Assembly (NCBI GenBank): GCA_003133425.1
Contig: PKXI01000372.1
Location: 1-20,120 of the forward strand
Source of the DNA: Acidobacteriaceae bacterium
Lineage (GTDB): Bacteria > Acidobacteriota > Terriglobia > Terriglobales > Acidobacteriaceae
Direction: 5' to 3'
Length of the DNA stretch: 20,120 nt
Below the pieces are notes generated by a model. It was not told the origin of the DNA. It was given only the letters and a program-made list of their open reading frames with translations, and did no database searches. Shown piece by piece: positions 1 to 7,561 of this stretch. The position numbers and the translations under genes were made by a program. Position 1 is the stretch's first letter. Each line of letters begins with the position of its first letter.

Positions 1-569
1 CAGCATTTTGCCAGCATACTAATAGGATGCGAAAAGGCTACCGCTCGGATGCAGCACCATAGTAGTACTCGCCAATCCTCTTTTACCTGTGCGAAATGGC
101 CTTCTCAATGCGTAGCGCAATCCTTTGCAGTTGCTGTGCCGCAAAGTCACGCCCTCCCCTGCCATTCACGTGCTTCGCACTGTACTTCCTGACTTACTCC
201 CAGATGTCTACCGACGGAGCGCATAATCCCGGCAGCACCACAGATCCAATTGCAAATGATTAAAGAATGACTATTGCTATAACTGTTTCTGCGCGTCCCC
301 GCATCATTTCAATCATTTACAAGTAACAACATGAGCAATAGTGACCTATAGGCTCGGTACACAGCGAAGGCCAGCCTGCAGGCCTGTGCAGACTCCCGGT
401 AAAGCAGCCTTAAGACGCTCAGCATTTTCACTATCACTCAATGCACTTCACATATTTTACGAACTTATTACATTCCTATCTGGCGCTGCGCGCATATGGC
501 TCTGAGTGTAGTTCTTACATGGTTTTCGATGATTCTCCCCGGATGCGAGCACAATTTACACGCACCGAT

Positions 570-590
570 AAGTGGTTGTCCACTTTTTAT
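570..590 (+). terminator. weak terminator-like hairpin
   Basis: AAGTGG, loop TTGT, CCACTT, followed directly by TTTAT. The stem is 6 bp and perfect but only half GC, so it is weak. It lies in an AT-rich patch with no gene clearly ending just upstream, so it may be chance. Confidence 0.2.
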
Positions 591-958
591 ACTTATTTCT
601 ACTTTTCTTTTATAAATCCAGCGCTACGGCTAAAGTTCCTGTACTGTTCTATACAGATATCCAGTGAATCTCTGTAACGCGGTCTAATGTTCGTGATCTG
701 AGTGGAGATATCGGATGAGGGGTAGCAGCCCTCCAAGAAAGCGCAGAATGGGTTGCGAATATATGCTTGCCCACTCTACAAGGACTTTAGCCAGTAACTG
801 TTAAGGATATACACCTCCGCAGCCGCGACACAGGCAAAAGAGGAGCCAGGTTCTTACCGCGCATAAGGCGCCTTGTTCCTCTGATCGTCACATTTTGTTC
901 TCTCCAGCCGAGGTTATTGGAAGCAGATACGAGCTTGTCATGAGCCCCTACTGTTTCC

Positions 959-987
959 CGATGCGACCGGAAACGAACTTCGCATCG
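959..987. repeat. 8-bp inverted repeat upstream of the Ig-like protein gene
   Basis: CGATGCGA at 959-966 and TCGCATCG at 980-987 are perfect complements around a 13-base loop. The repeat lies about 145 bp before the TTG start at 1132, with no T-run after it. It could be an operator or a leader hairpin. Confidence 0.35.
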
Positions 988-1131
988 CGCCCTGACAAAA
1001 CGCAGTGTCAGCACGCTGCGCAAGACGACGATTGAATTCAGCCTACGAGGATGGAACCGCGGAAAAGTCTCTAGTGTGAACTTCTCCACGGCCGGAATCT
1101 CGCAGAAACGCAAATACCCGAGGATAATTTC

Positions 1132-2436
1132 TTGAAGACTTTCTTCAGCGCCATACTGATTCTTGCGGCATTTTCGGCGCCCGTGTTCGCAAATGTTGTT
1201 GTCAGCAGTCCAGCAAGTGGTGACACCGTTGGCTCGCCTGTGCAATACGCGGCCACCGCAATCACTACAACATGTTCGAAAGGCGTAGCCTCCATGGGCG
1301 TCTATGTGAACAATCAACTCATTGCCCTCCAGAATGGAACCAGCTTGAATGCCGCTGTTTCGCTCTCTCCAGGTGCATACAACACTGTTGTCGAGGAATG
1401 GGACTATTGCGGGGGCGCGACCTTCACGCAGGTGCCGATCACGGTCACTAGCAGTCCCGGCATATTCGTGACCTCGCCCGCGAACAACAGCACCGTTAGT
1501 TCACTAGTGAACTACGTGGCGACAGCCACTACGACCAGTTGTTCAAAAGGCGTAGCAGCAATGGGTGTCTACGTAAAGAACCAACTGGTTTCCGTGCAGA
1601 ATGGAGCGAAGCTGAACGCTCAAGTCAGCCTTGGTGCCGGTGCCCAGAGCACAGTCGTGGAGGAGTGGGACTACTGCGGCGGCGCCTCTTACGTTCCCGT
1701 AAACGTTATAGCTCAGGGAACGGGTACGAAGCTCTCAAATCTCCAGACCAGCAATGGATGGAACAGTTGGGGACAAGGGCCGCCGAATTATGTCGATTGC
1801 TCACCGTCTCCGTGCAGTGGTATTCAGTTCTCGCACGCTACGAATGTCTCGTCGCCTTCCTTGAGTGGAAATGCAACAGCATTTATGCTTGGGGGTTCAA
1901 GCGGCTCTGCTCCCTGGGGCGATGTGTTGTTCTCGCTTCCGGTGCTTGGCCAATTCTCAACGCAGAATCTTCCGGACACCGGCCACACTCTCCTTCCCTC
2001 TCTGCACAACTTCACCTACGATGCCTACTTCTATGTAACCAATGCCTCCATTACACAGGTTCTGGAATTCGACATAAATATGTATATGAATGGCATTGGA
2101 ATGCTATGGGGAAACCAGTGCAACAATCTGGCCGGGAAAGAGTGGGATATATGGGACAGCGCAAATGCGAAGTGGGTTTCCACCGGCGTCGCCTGTACCC
2201 TCATAAACAACGGCTGGAACCACCTCACAATTCAAGCGCAGCGGGGATCGGGTAATTCGGTTGTATATCAGTCGATCACGCTGAATGGCTCGACAGCCAA
2301 TTTAAACGCGACCTATCCCGCGTTCGCGGTCCCTGTCAGCTGGTGGGGAGTTACGGTCAATTACCAGATGGATGGCAATTCCGTGCAGGCTGCAAATAAG
2401 ACCTATCTAGATAATTGTAGTTTGACCTATTGGTAA
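1132..2436 (+). CDS. secreted protein with two Ig-like (Big_7-type) domains and a C-terminal beta-rich domain
   Basis: This is a 434-residue exported protein. The start is TTG, set by GAGGATAA about 8 bases upstream and by the signal peptide that follows at once (MKTFFSAILILAAFSAPVFA). Residues about 22-110 and 111-199 are two copies of one Ig-like domain, each opening with a V-x-SPA-N/S motif and carrying CSKGVA(S/A)MGVYV and VVEEWDYCGGA. The copies are exactly 89 residues apart, and each has one Cys pair (48/93 and 137/182) placed for a disulfide. Residues 200-434 are rich in Trp, Tyr, Asn and Gly and end in a conserved-looking YLDNCSLTYW; this resembles a secreted jelly-roll or lectin-like fold, but no catalytic motif is visible. 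It is convergent with the kinase-like gene. A role in binding surface polysaccharide is inferred from context. I know no gene name for it. The gene call is firm, the function is not. Confidence 0.88.
   Translation: MKTFFSAILILAAFSAPVFANVVVSSPASGDTVGSPVQYAATAITTTCSKGVASMGVYVNNQLIALQNGTSLNAAVSLSPGAYNTVVEEWDYCGGATFTQVPITVTSSPGIFVTSPANNSTVSSLVNYVATATTTSCSKGVAAMGVYVKNQLVSVQNGAKLNAQVSLGAGAQSTVVEEWDYCGGASYVPVNVIAQGTGTKLSNLQTSNGWNSWGQGPPNYVDCSPSPCSGIQFSHATNVSSPSLSGNATAFMLGGSSGSAPWGDVLFSLPVLGQFSTQNLPDTGHTLLPSLHNFTYDAYFYVTNASITQVLEFDINMYMNGIGMLWGNQCNNLAGKEWDIWDSANAKWVSTGVACTLINNGWNHLTIQAQRGSGNSVVYQSITLNGSTANLNATYPAFAVPVSWWGVTVNYQMDGNSVQAANKTYLDNCSLTYW
1195..1728 (+). repeat. tandem 267-bp coding repeat (two Ig-like domains)
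   Basis: Two copies of about 267 bp (1195-1461 and 1462-1728) encode the paired Ig-like domains. Protein similarity is high, for example in the CSKGVA and EEWDYCGG blocks. Many codons differ at third positions, so the duplication is old and not under recent gene conversion. Confidence 0.75.
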
Positions 2437-2443
2437 GGAGCAC

Positions 2444-2488
2444 GGGCTCGCTGACTGCTCGGCGGACTCCACTCGGCCTCACGAGCCC
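2444..2488. terminator. possible bidirectional terminator or hairpin between convergent genes
   Basis: GGGCTCG (2444-2450) pairs with CGAGCCC (2482-2488) across a 31-base loop that itself contains two CTCGGC copies. It sits in the 77-bp gap between two convergent genes, where a terminator is expected. There is no U-run, so it is not a classic intrinsic terminator. Confidence 0.3.
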
Positions 2489-2513
2489 TACCGTGTCTTG
2501 GCCGATTGGGGAA

Positions 2514-3278
2514 TTACGGAACCGCTGGGCGGGTTTGCGACTCGTCCATTTTCGTAGCTGCACTACTGTCCTCTGTCTGGATAAGGCGACCGTGGCCCTG
2601 GCGTTCAAAGACTCTAAATGATAGCTTTTCCAACGCATGCTTGATAACAGCCCGCTCGACATCCTGAATCGGCATAGGAGCTATCACGGTCATCGCGCCT
2701 ATCACTTTATTGAGATGCAAATACGTCTGACGGTTGACATAGAGAAACTCGAGAGGATATTCAGGCTTTCGCGCGCGAGCTTTTACTGGATCAGCGTCAA
2801 GAAAGTAGCTGATATCAGGTTTGGGAACGAGTTTTACGATCAGCCGAACATACATTCGAATGACTCGATTATCCAATGGCAGATTCGCCAGTTCGTCATA
2901 GATATATCGGTCAAAGATTACAAGATCTACCTCAGAGCGCAAAGCATTCCGTACTGCGACTCTGAGTGAGATAGCATCTATCAGGTAAAGGAACAATCGC
3001 GTTCCGGTCATGAGACGTGACCTGACGTTCTTGTCTCGCCTGTTGATCGGCGCGGAAGGAGTTCCAATCCCCTTGTCGCCTTTGAATATGCTGTGCCCAG
3101 TCGCTTCGCGGAGACGGGTCAACCGAGCGATGTCATCCCAGAACCTGATTACACGAACCCGCAAACCATTCGTTTGCAACTGCACGCAAAGAGCATCGAT
3201 CTGAGTGCTCTTCCCGGAACCATCAATGCCGGAGAAACTTACAAAGTTCGTTCTGCTTTCCCTTGGGAGTGCGGACAT
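2514..3278 (-). CDS. thymidylate kinase-like P-loop kinase
   Basis: A cytoplasmic P-loop NTPase of the thymidylate kinase fold, 254 residues from the ATG at 3278. GGAG lies 7 bases before that ATG; a GTG one codon upstream is possible but less well placed. Residues 17-25 are the Walker A motif GIDGSGKST. FDRYIYDELAN (122-132) carries the DRY motif typical of dTMP kinases, and ADPVKARARKPEYP (162-175) matches the LID/base-binding region. The usual dTMP kinase has about 205-215 residues; this one has a longer middle insert (about 65-90) and a charged, probably disordered tail after 225. It is the last gene of the flippase-STAS group. The housekeeping tmk is expected elsewhere, so this copy may phosphorylate a different nucleotide, sugar or lipid-linked substrate. 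The fold is sure, the substrate is unknown. Confidence 0.88.
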   Translation of the reverse strand: MSALPRESRTNFVSFSGIDGSGKSTQIDALCVQLQTNGLRVRVIRFWDDIARLTRLREATGHSIFKGDKGIGTPSAPINRRDKNVRSRLMTGTRLFLYLIDAISLRVAVRNALRSEVDLVIFDRYIYDELANLPLDNRVIRMYVRLIVKLVPKPDISYFLDADPVKARARKPEYPLEFLYVNRQTYLHLNKVIGAMTVIAPMPIQDVERAVIKHALEKLSFRVFERQGHGRLIQTEDSSAATKMDESQTRPAVP

Positions 3279-3319
3279 CACAATGCTCCATGGTTGCCTT
3301 GAATGCTTGGGGTTCTAGG

Positions 3320-3835
3320 TTAGTTTGGCCGGCTGGGGCTGCCATGGGAGAGTGCCACGACAGTTCCGATGGCGACGGCGGCTCCGACGACGATACTCAC
3401 TCTAATTAGGAAGGACCGCGCTCGCCGCTGTTTTGCAGGCGCAATCACTGCTCCGGCGGGCCTGGAGGCTGCAACGCCCGTGGTCTTCTCATAGGGAGCT
3501 GCAGCGGAACCGACTGGCTTTTGGGCACTGTTTTGCCCCTGTTCCGATGCTGGCTGCGAGGTTGCGGTCTGGCCCCCCTGATCAGAGGCTTGAGAGTTGG
3601 ACGGGACCGGATTGTCAGGGTACGTTGCGTCAGGCTGACTTGTATCTGGGTTCGCCTTCACCGCTCGACTGTCTGAGGCTTGAGATGGGCTCTGGATAGC
3701 GGGCTCGCTTTGCGCTTGCTTTTCGCCGAGAGACTGTTGCGACGGCGCTGCAACCGCCTCTGCCAAAGGCATTGCCAGAAACACCGCAAGACCGAAAGCA
3801 ATCTGTTTTCTTAACCAACAGCCCGAGATTCTCAT
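3320..3835 (-). CDS. small secreted low-complexity protein with C-terminal membrane segment
   Basis: 171 residues from the ATG at 3835, which has GGAG 6 bases upstream; an in-frame ATG at 3856 would add 7 residues ahead of the signal peptide. Residues 1-30 (MRISGCWLRKQIAFGLAVFL...AEAVAA) form a signal peptide. About 100 residues of Ser/Gln/Ala/Pro/Asp-rich sequence with SQASD repeats follow, probably disordered. A basic patch (KQRRARSF) then leads into a single hydrophobic segment, RVSIVVGAAVAIGTVVALS, and the chain ends in GSPSRPN. This layout suggests an extracytoplasmic spacer anchored by its C-terminus. No enzymatic motif is visible and I do not recognise a family. It lies between the STAS gene and the kinase gene, 41 bp before the latter, so co-transcription is likely. 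Confidence 0.75.
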   Translation of the reverse strand: MRISGCWLRKQIAFGLAVFLAMPLAEAVAAPSQQSLGEKQAQSEPAIQSPSQASDSRAVKANPDTSQPDATYPDNPVPSNSQASDQGGQTATSQPASEQGQNSAQKPVGSAAAPYEKTTGVAASRPAGAVIAPAKQRRARSFLIRVSIVVGAAVAIGTVVALSHGSPSRPN

Positions 3836-3863
3836 TCCTGTCTCCAATCCGCTCATACTTCGC

Positions 3864-3887
3864 GCTTTGGGATGACCATCCCAAAGC
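3864..3887. terminator. strong intercistronic hairpin after the STAS gene
   Basis: GCTTTGGGAT, loop GACC, ATCCCAAAGC: a perfect 10-bp stem with a 4-base loop, starting 2 bases past the STAS stop codon (3890) and ending 28 bases before the next start (3835). There is no T-run on either strand. It may be a partial terminator, an mRNA 3'-end stabiliser or a processing site that lowers expression of the two downstream genes. Confidence 0.55.
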
Positions 3888-3889
3888 AG

Positions 3890-4288
3890 TCATGCTGCGT
3901 GTGCAGAAGTCCGACATGTGCTGCCAGATTCATCTACGTGCGTAGGCGCACCCAGCGGAAATTGACGAAAGCTGCTTACCGCTTCAGCATTTGTGTCAAA
4001 TATTTCAAAGAGACGTTCTGCTCCCGTGAGTCTTAGAACCGACCTCGCCTCCTCAGAAACCGCAGCAAGCTTGATGTCGCCATTACGCTTCAGGGCTTCC
4101 TCAAGGCAACATAGCAGCAAGTTGACTGCCGGCCTATCCATACGGCATACGTTAGAAAAGTCAAGCACGATGTAGGGACGATCGATATTCATGAGGCTCT
4201 GGAGGTCACTAAGAAAGTATCGTCCCTGTTTTAGATTCAATTTCCCTGGAAACTGCTTTACCGCCGGTCCAAATACTCGGAGTGTCAT
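3890..4288 (-). CDS. STAS-domain protein (anti-sigma factor antagonist-like)
   Basis: 132 residues from the ATG at 4288, chosen because AGAGGT lies 5 bases upstream; the GTG two codons earlier overlaps that site. The STAS fold is visible in PYIVLDFSNVCRMD (38-51), then a helix VNLLLCCLEEALKRNG, then DIKLAAVSEEARSVLRLTG and LFEIFDTNAEAVSSF. This matches SpoIIAA/RsbV-type proteins (typical length 110-120) plus a short unstructured tail. The SpoIIAA motif D-S-S-G, whose first Ser is phosphorylated, reads D51-R52-P53-A54 here, so control by a SpoIIAB-type Ser kinase is unlikely. No anti-sigma kinase or sigma gene is nearby. The flippase gene lies 113 bp upstream on the same strand. A role in regulating or scaffolding the polysaccharide machinery is inferred from position only. 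Confidence 0.82.
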   Translation of the reverse strand: MTLRVFGPAVKQFPGKLNLKQGRYFLSDLQSLMNIDRPYIVLDFSNVCRMDRPAVNLLLCCLEEALKRNGDIKLAAVSEEARSVLRLTGAERLFEIFDTNAEAVSSFRQFPLGAPTHVDESGSTCRTSAHAA

Positions 4289-4401
4289 ATTCACCTCTCG
4301 CCTTCGGTTCCGTGAGTTGTTCCATCCTCATGAGCGAGCATCGTTCACTTCAGATAAACAACTCTGAGTTATCTTCAACCTCAACTATCTGCGCATCTCA
4401 C

Positions 4402-6369
4402 CTATCCCGAGTCTTGCAACAGGTGCGCAAGCTCGTCTTCAGGATTGCGCATTGCGTCTGCCAATTTATTTCTCCCATACCTGAGGAGAGTTGCTAGGTT
4501 CGTGTTGTACCAACAGCACTCGGTCATACGAGGCGAAAGTCCACACAGAAAGCGGAGCTTTTTCAGTCTGCTCGGCGACGAGAGCATCGCTGCAACCAGC
4601 CGGTGATTCCCATCGAGAACGGTTAACCGCTCGCATTCGTTTAGACCTATGAGGATCACAGCGCTAAATCCGGGCTCGTCCTGTAGAAGCTGATCACCAA
4701 TCGATGCGATCTTTGAAAGGAACGGTTCATCGACCACGTGCTCACCCGTTCTCAATCCTTCGGCGACTTCGGTGATGGAGACATTGCCGCGCGCGAGCCT
4801 CCGCCATTGGGCCCTCGGAAATGCTGTTATCTGGCTAAGGTTCACTTCGTGGATCTCCATTTCGTACCATTCCGTCCCGGTCGGAATTTGCCTCCACAAG
4901 GAAAGGTGCTGAACAAATAGAAGAGCCCGCCGTTCCGCATTCTCACCAGCATTGTTGAGGTCGGGATTGTTTACAATCTCGCGCAAACGTTCCTGGTACT
5001 TGCGATAGGCAGGAGCGTGAAAATCGCTCTTCAAGAATCCTGCAATCACCTCATCTTCCGATACGTGGCGAATCAATCTGGCTGGCCTGCCGCTCAGAGG
5101 GTGTGACAGTTCTCTTGGACTAATGAGTAAGTCGACGAGGAATGGTACAGCCACGACTGCGAGGAGACCTATCATGAGGACCAGTTGAACGAGGATCACT
5201 TGGCGCAAAGACGAATGGAACAGGCATATACCCCCGATGACTGCGCCGCTGAACGCTAACTGCACCCAACTTGTATTCGCAATCTTGTAGGACATCTCGA
5301 AAGTGATAATGACGACGCTGAGAGAGTAAATTATGGTCGTAATGGCGTACAAGGCCAGTAAATAGGGTAAGTTGTACTTTCCTGCGATCTCGAATCCAGA
5401 TCCGAAGAATGTTGTCCACATCCCGGACGGTGCAATACCCAGACCGAGGGCTAGGACGGAACCGGTACCTAATACCAGCAATAGCGCAGTTGAGATAATC
5501 CTGATATCCCTTCTCTCCTCATCGCGAGTGCCAGCCACAAGCGGAAACATGGAATTAACGACCGCCGAGGAAAAGGCAAATATCACCCTGCCAACCATAG
5601 CTACAGCCGCGTAGAGACCAGCCTCTTTCGCAGGGAAGAAGTGTTCCACCAACACAATGTCGCAATTGTTGATTAGCACCTGGCCGGAGAAAAACACCAT
5701 GGCCTGCGATATTTCGCGAAGAGCATACACAAAGTGAAGGGGGTTCGGAATTCGAGTAGCCAGCTTGGGCGCGATTGTAAGATAGGCCACGGCGACCGCC
5801 GCAGAATTAGCTGCGATGACGCCCTCGACGCCAAAGCCCAACAGGATCATCAGGAAGGATCCACCAAGCCGCACAACTCCTTCCACGACAAGATTGGCGG
5901 CAAGACGACGAAATTTGTAAGTGCCCTGAATGTAACCGCGCCGGCTTCCCAGTGGAACATAGAAGGCCGCGCCGATCGCCAGAAGGGCGACAAGGGAAGG
6001 ACCTGGAAGATTCAGATAGTCCGCAATCGTTCTCTGAAACAGAAGCAATATCAGGGCGGCGAAGAGTCCGCATCCCCATGCCCCTCGATGGAAGGCGCGA
6101 TAAACAGCGGCCTTTTCCTCTGGAGAATCCTGGTGTGCCACAACCTTCGTGGATATGATTTGAAAGGAGAGCGTCACCGCAGATATCAGGGTGAGGATTG
6201 TGTAAACAACAGTAGCATGCCCAAAGGCTCGGGGCCCGAGAAATCGCGCAACTACAATGTTGTAGGCGAGGTTGATTGCGGTCGTCAGGCTCGAACCGGA
6301 GAGCAATATCGCACTACCCGAGAGAATGCGCGCCTGCAGCGTTTTAGCTTTATGCATCAAACCATTCAC
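4402..6369 (-). CDS. Wzx/MATE-type polysaccharide flippase fused to a ParB/sulfiredoxin-like domain
   Basis: 655 residues. Residues 15-415 are a polytopic transporter of the MOP superfamily, with about 12 hydrophobic segments, N-terminal SGSSLTTAINLAYNIVVARFLGP and family-typical GLYAAVAMVGRV; such proteins flip lipid-linked oligosaccharides across the inner membrane. The usual length is 420-500. Here about 235 more residues follow without any frame break: a charged linker (420-500), then a soluble domain with WYEMEIHEVNLSQITAFP (501-518), a strand VILIG (571-575) and VLDGNHRLVAAML (584-596). The strand followed by DGNHR-x4-A resembles the ParB/Srx nucleotide-binding fold. The ParB-like label is tentative, the extra domain is certain. 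The start is GTG (6369); ATG at 6357 is an alternative and neither has a strong ribosome site. It heads the minus-strand group and diverges from the GH99-like gene. Confidence 0.87.
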   Translation of the reverse strand: MNGLMHKAKTLQARILSGSAILLSGSSLTTAINLAYNIVVARFLGPRAFGHATVVYTILTLISAVTLSFQIISTKVVAHQDSPEEKAAVYRAFHRGAWGCGLFAALILLLFQRTIADYLNLPGPSLVALLAIGAAFYVPLGSRRGYIQGTYKFRRLAANLVVEGVVRLGGSFLMILLGFGVEGVIAANSAAVAVAYLTIAPKLATRIPNPLHFVYALREISQAMVFFSGQVLINNCDIVLVEHFFPAKEAGLYAAVAMVGRVIFAFSSAVVNSMFPLVAGTRDEERRDIRIISTALLLVLGTGSVLALGLGIAPSGMWTTFFGSGFEIAGKYNLPYLLALYAITTIIYSLSVVIITFEMSYKIANTSWVQLAFSGAVIGGICLFHSSLRQVILVQLVLMIGLLAVVAVPFLVDLLISPRELSHPLSGRPARLIRHVSEDEVIAGFLKSDFHAPAYRKYQERLREIVNNPDLNNAGENAERRALLFVQHLSLWRQIPTGTEWYEMEIHEVNLSQITAFPRAQWRRLARGNVSITEVAEGLRTGEHVVDEPFLSKIASIGDQLLQDEPGFSAVILIGLNECERLTVLDGNHRLVAAMLSSPSRLKKLRFLCGLSPRMTECCWYNTNLATLLRYGRNKLADAMRNPEDELAHLLQDSG

Positions 6370-6562
6370 CGCATTCTTGATTCCCGGGCCAGCCTTGAAA
6401 GACGGTAACTTGCGCCAATCAGAATATTTGGCTCAATTTGTACCGATAGTTTGTATGATGCGAACATTCAATGCTCGGCTGCTCAGAATGGGTAACTAAC
6501 GGAGTTTTAAGCCGGATCAGCGGCAACCGAGATGGGACCCACGGCTTCTAATCGATAAGCTG
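6370..6562. promoter_or_regulatory. divergent intergenic region, flippase / GH99-like gene
   Basis: These 193 bp separate two divergent genes and must hold both promoters. The only -10-like element I see is TATGAT (6454-6459, plus strand), without a good -35 at 17 bp. No strong inverted repeat is visible. Confidence 0.4.
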
Positions 6563-7561
6563 ATGCTTATTAATACAAGAAGTGCGATTCTCTTTCTTCT
6601 CCTGCTGCCCCACGGATGCCTTCGTCCAGGGTCGAGCCCTGCACTGCAACTGAAGCATCGGGCCACAGGTAACTCCCCGCAGATAGTTGCCCTGTATGAG
6701 GCCTGGTTCGGACATCCGAAGCATATCTCCGTAGGATATTCATCACACGATCCTGCTGTAATCAAGAGTCAGATTGTCCGGGCTAAGGCCATGGGAATTT
6801 CGGCGTTTGTTGTGGACTGGTACGGGGACCGAGAGCCCTTCATCGATCGAAGCTATGCCCTGGTGCAAACGATAGCCTCTGATAACAAGTTCCAGGTCGC
6901 GATGATGTACGACGAAGCGGATGAGGAAGAAGGCGCAACCGACCAGGCGATCGCGGATTTGACGATGTTTCATGAGGCTTATCTTTCATCGAAAGCGCCT
7001 GGCCATCAGGCATATCTCACCTACGAGGGCCGGCCTGTAATATTCATCTTTCCCAAGGGACGGTACACAGATTGGGACCTTGTACGTGCCAGGGTGAACA
7101 AATGGGACTCTCCACCTTTGCTTATCGATGAGAACCTCCCCAGCAAATATGCAGATGCTTTCGATGGCTTCTATGCGTGGATCAGCCCCGGAGAGAAGGG
7201 ATGGACAGCCGACGGCAGCAACTGGGGAGAGCAATATTTGAACGAGTTCTATCAAACGATGCAAACAAAATATTCCGATAAGATTATCGTGGGAGGCGCG
7301 TGGGCCGGCTTCGATGATGGAAAAGCCTCCTGGGGTCTTAATCGACACATTTCTGCGCGCTGCGGCCAGACCTATACTGAGACCTTCAATCTTTGGCGCA
7401 AGTATTTCCTGCCAGGTAACCCTCTACCCTTTGTAATGATCGAAACATGGAACGACCACGAGGAGGGCACAGCGGTTGAGGATGGCATTCCCACTTGCGG
7501 TTCCGGCGCGCAGGAACTCCCTCTCACTGTCCCCGCAGAAAAATCTCCGGCGCACAAGTAA
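6563..7561 (+). CDS. exported GH99-like (endo-alpha-mannosidase/WbsX-type) protein
   Basis: 332 residues. The hydrophobic N-terminus (residues 5-18, then GCL) is a signal peptide; PHGC at 16-19 is only a poor lipobox. The body follows the GH99/GH71-like barrel pattern: VALYEAWFGHP (42-52), the segment GYSSHDPAVIKSQIVRAKAMGI (58-79) matching the 'SRDP' helix of GH99, AFVVDWYGDRE (81-91), LTYEGRPVIFIFP (152-164) and IETWNDHEEGTAVE (293-306). The last resembles the acidic W-N-E-x-x-E-G-T catalytic segment of GH99 endo-alpha-mannosidases and of WbsX-like proteins in O-antigen loci. It may cut or trim the polysaccharide made by this locus. The substrate cannot be told from sequence. The ATG at 6563 has no clear ribosome site. 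It converges on the GT2 gene and shares the hairpin at 7717. Confidence 0.82.
   Translation: MLINTRSAILFLLLLPHGCLRPGSSPALQLKHRATGNSPQIVALYEAWFGHPKHISVGYSSHDPAVIKSQIVRAKAMGISAFVVDWYGDREPFIDRSYALVQTIASDNKFQVAMMYDEADEEEGATDQAIADLTMFHEAYLSSKAPGHQAYLTYEGRPVIFIFPKGRYTDWDLVRARVNKWDSPPLLIDENLPSKYADAFDGFYAWISPGEKGWTADGSNWGEQYLNEFYQTMQTKYSDKIIVGGAWAGFDDGKASWGLNRHISARCGQTYTETFNLWRKYFLPGNPLPFVMIETWNDHEEGTAVEDGIPTCGSGAQELPLTVPAEKSPAHK

Larger units (their letters stand above)
1..1131. other. gene-poor left flank
   Basis: I find no convincing gene in this stretch. The open frames are short, have no ribosome binding site and read as low-complexity or random protein. One example is an AT-rich 78-codon frame at 441-677. 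A minus-strand frame ending in TAA at 83-85 reads like a possible protein C-terminus (ending EKAISHR), but a stop lies about 35 codons upstream, so at best it is a gene remnant. The stretch is more AT-rich at about 560-660. It holds two hairpins that are listed separately. The last 100 bases must carry the promoter and leader of the gene at 1132, but I see no clear -35/-10 pair. Confidence 0.5.

Noticed and set aside
441..677. 78-codon plus-strand open frame
   Set aside because: Low-complexity Phe/Tyr/Ser-rich product from an AT-rich patch, no ribosome site, and it spans a terminator-like hairpin.
813..900. Stretch with ACACAGGCAAA that recalls the start of a c-di-GMP-I riboswitch
   Set aside because: The conserved second half (GACGCAAAGCC and the tetraloop receptor helix) is missing.
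787..1317. 176-codon minus-strand open frame
   Set aside because: It overlaps the signal-peptide start of the Ig-like protein, has no ribosome site and reads as random Arg/Cys-rich sequence.
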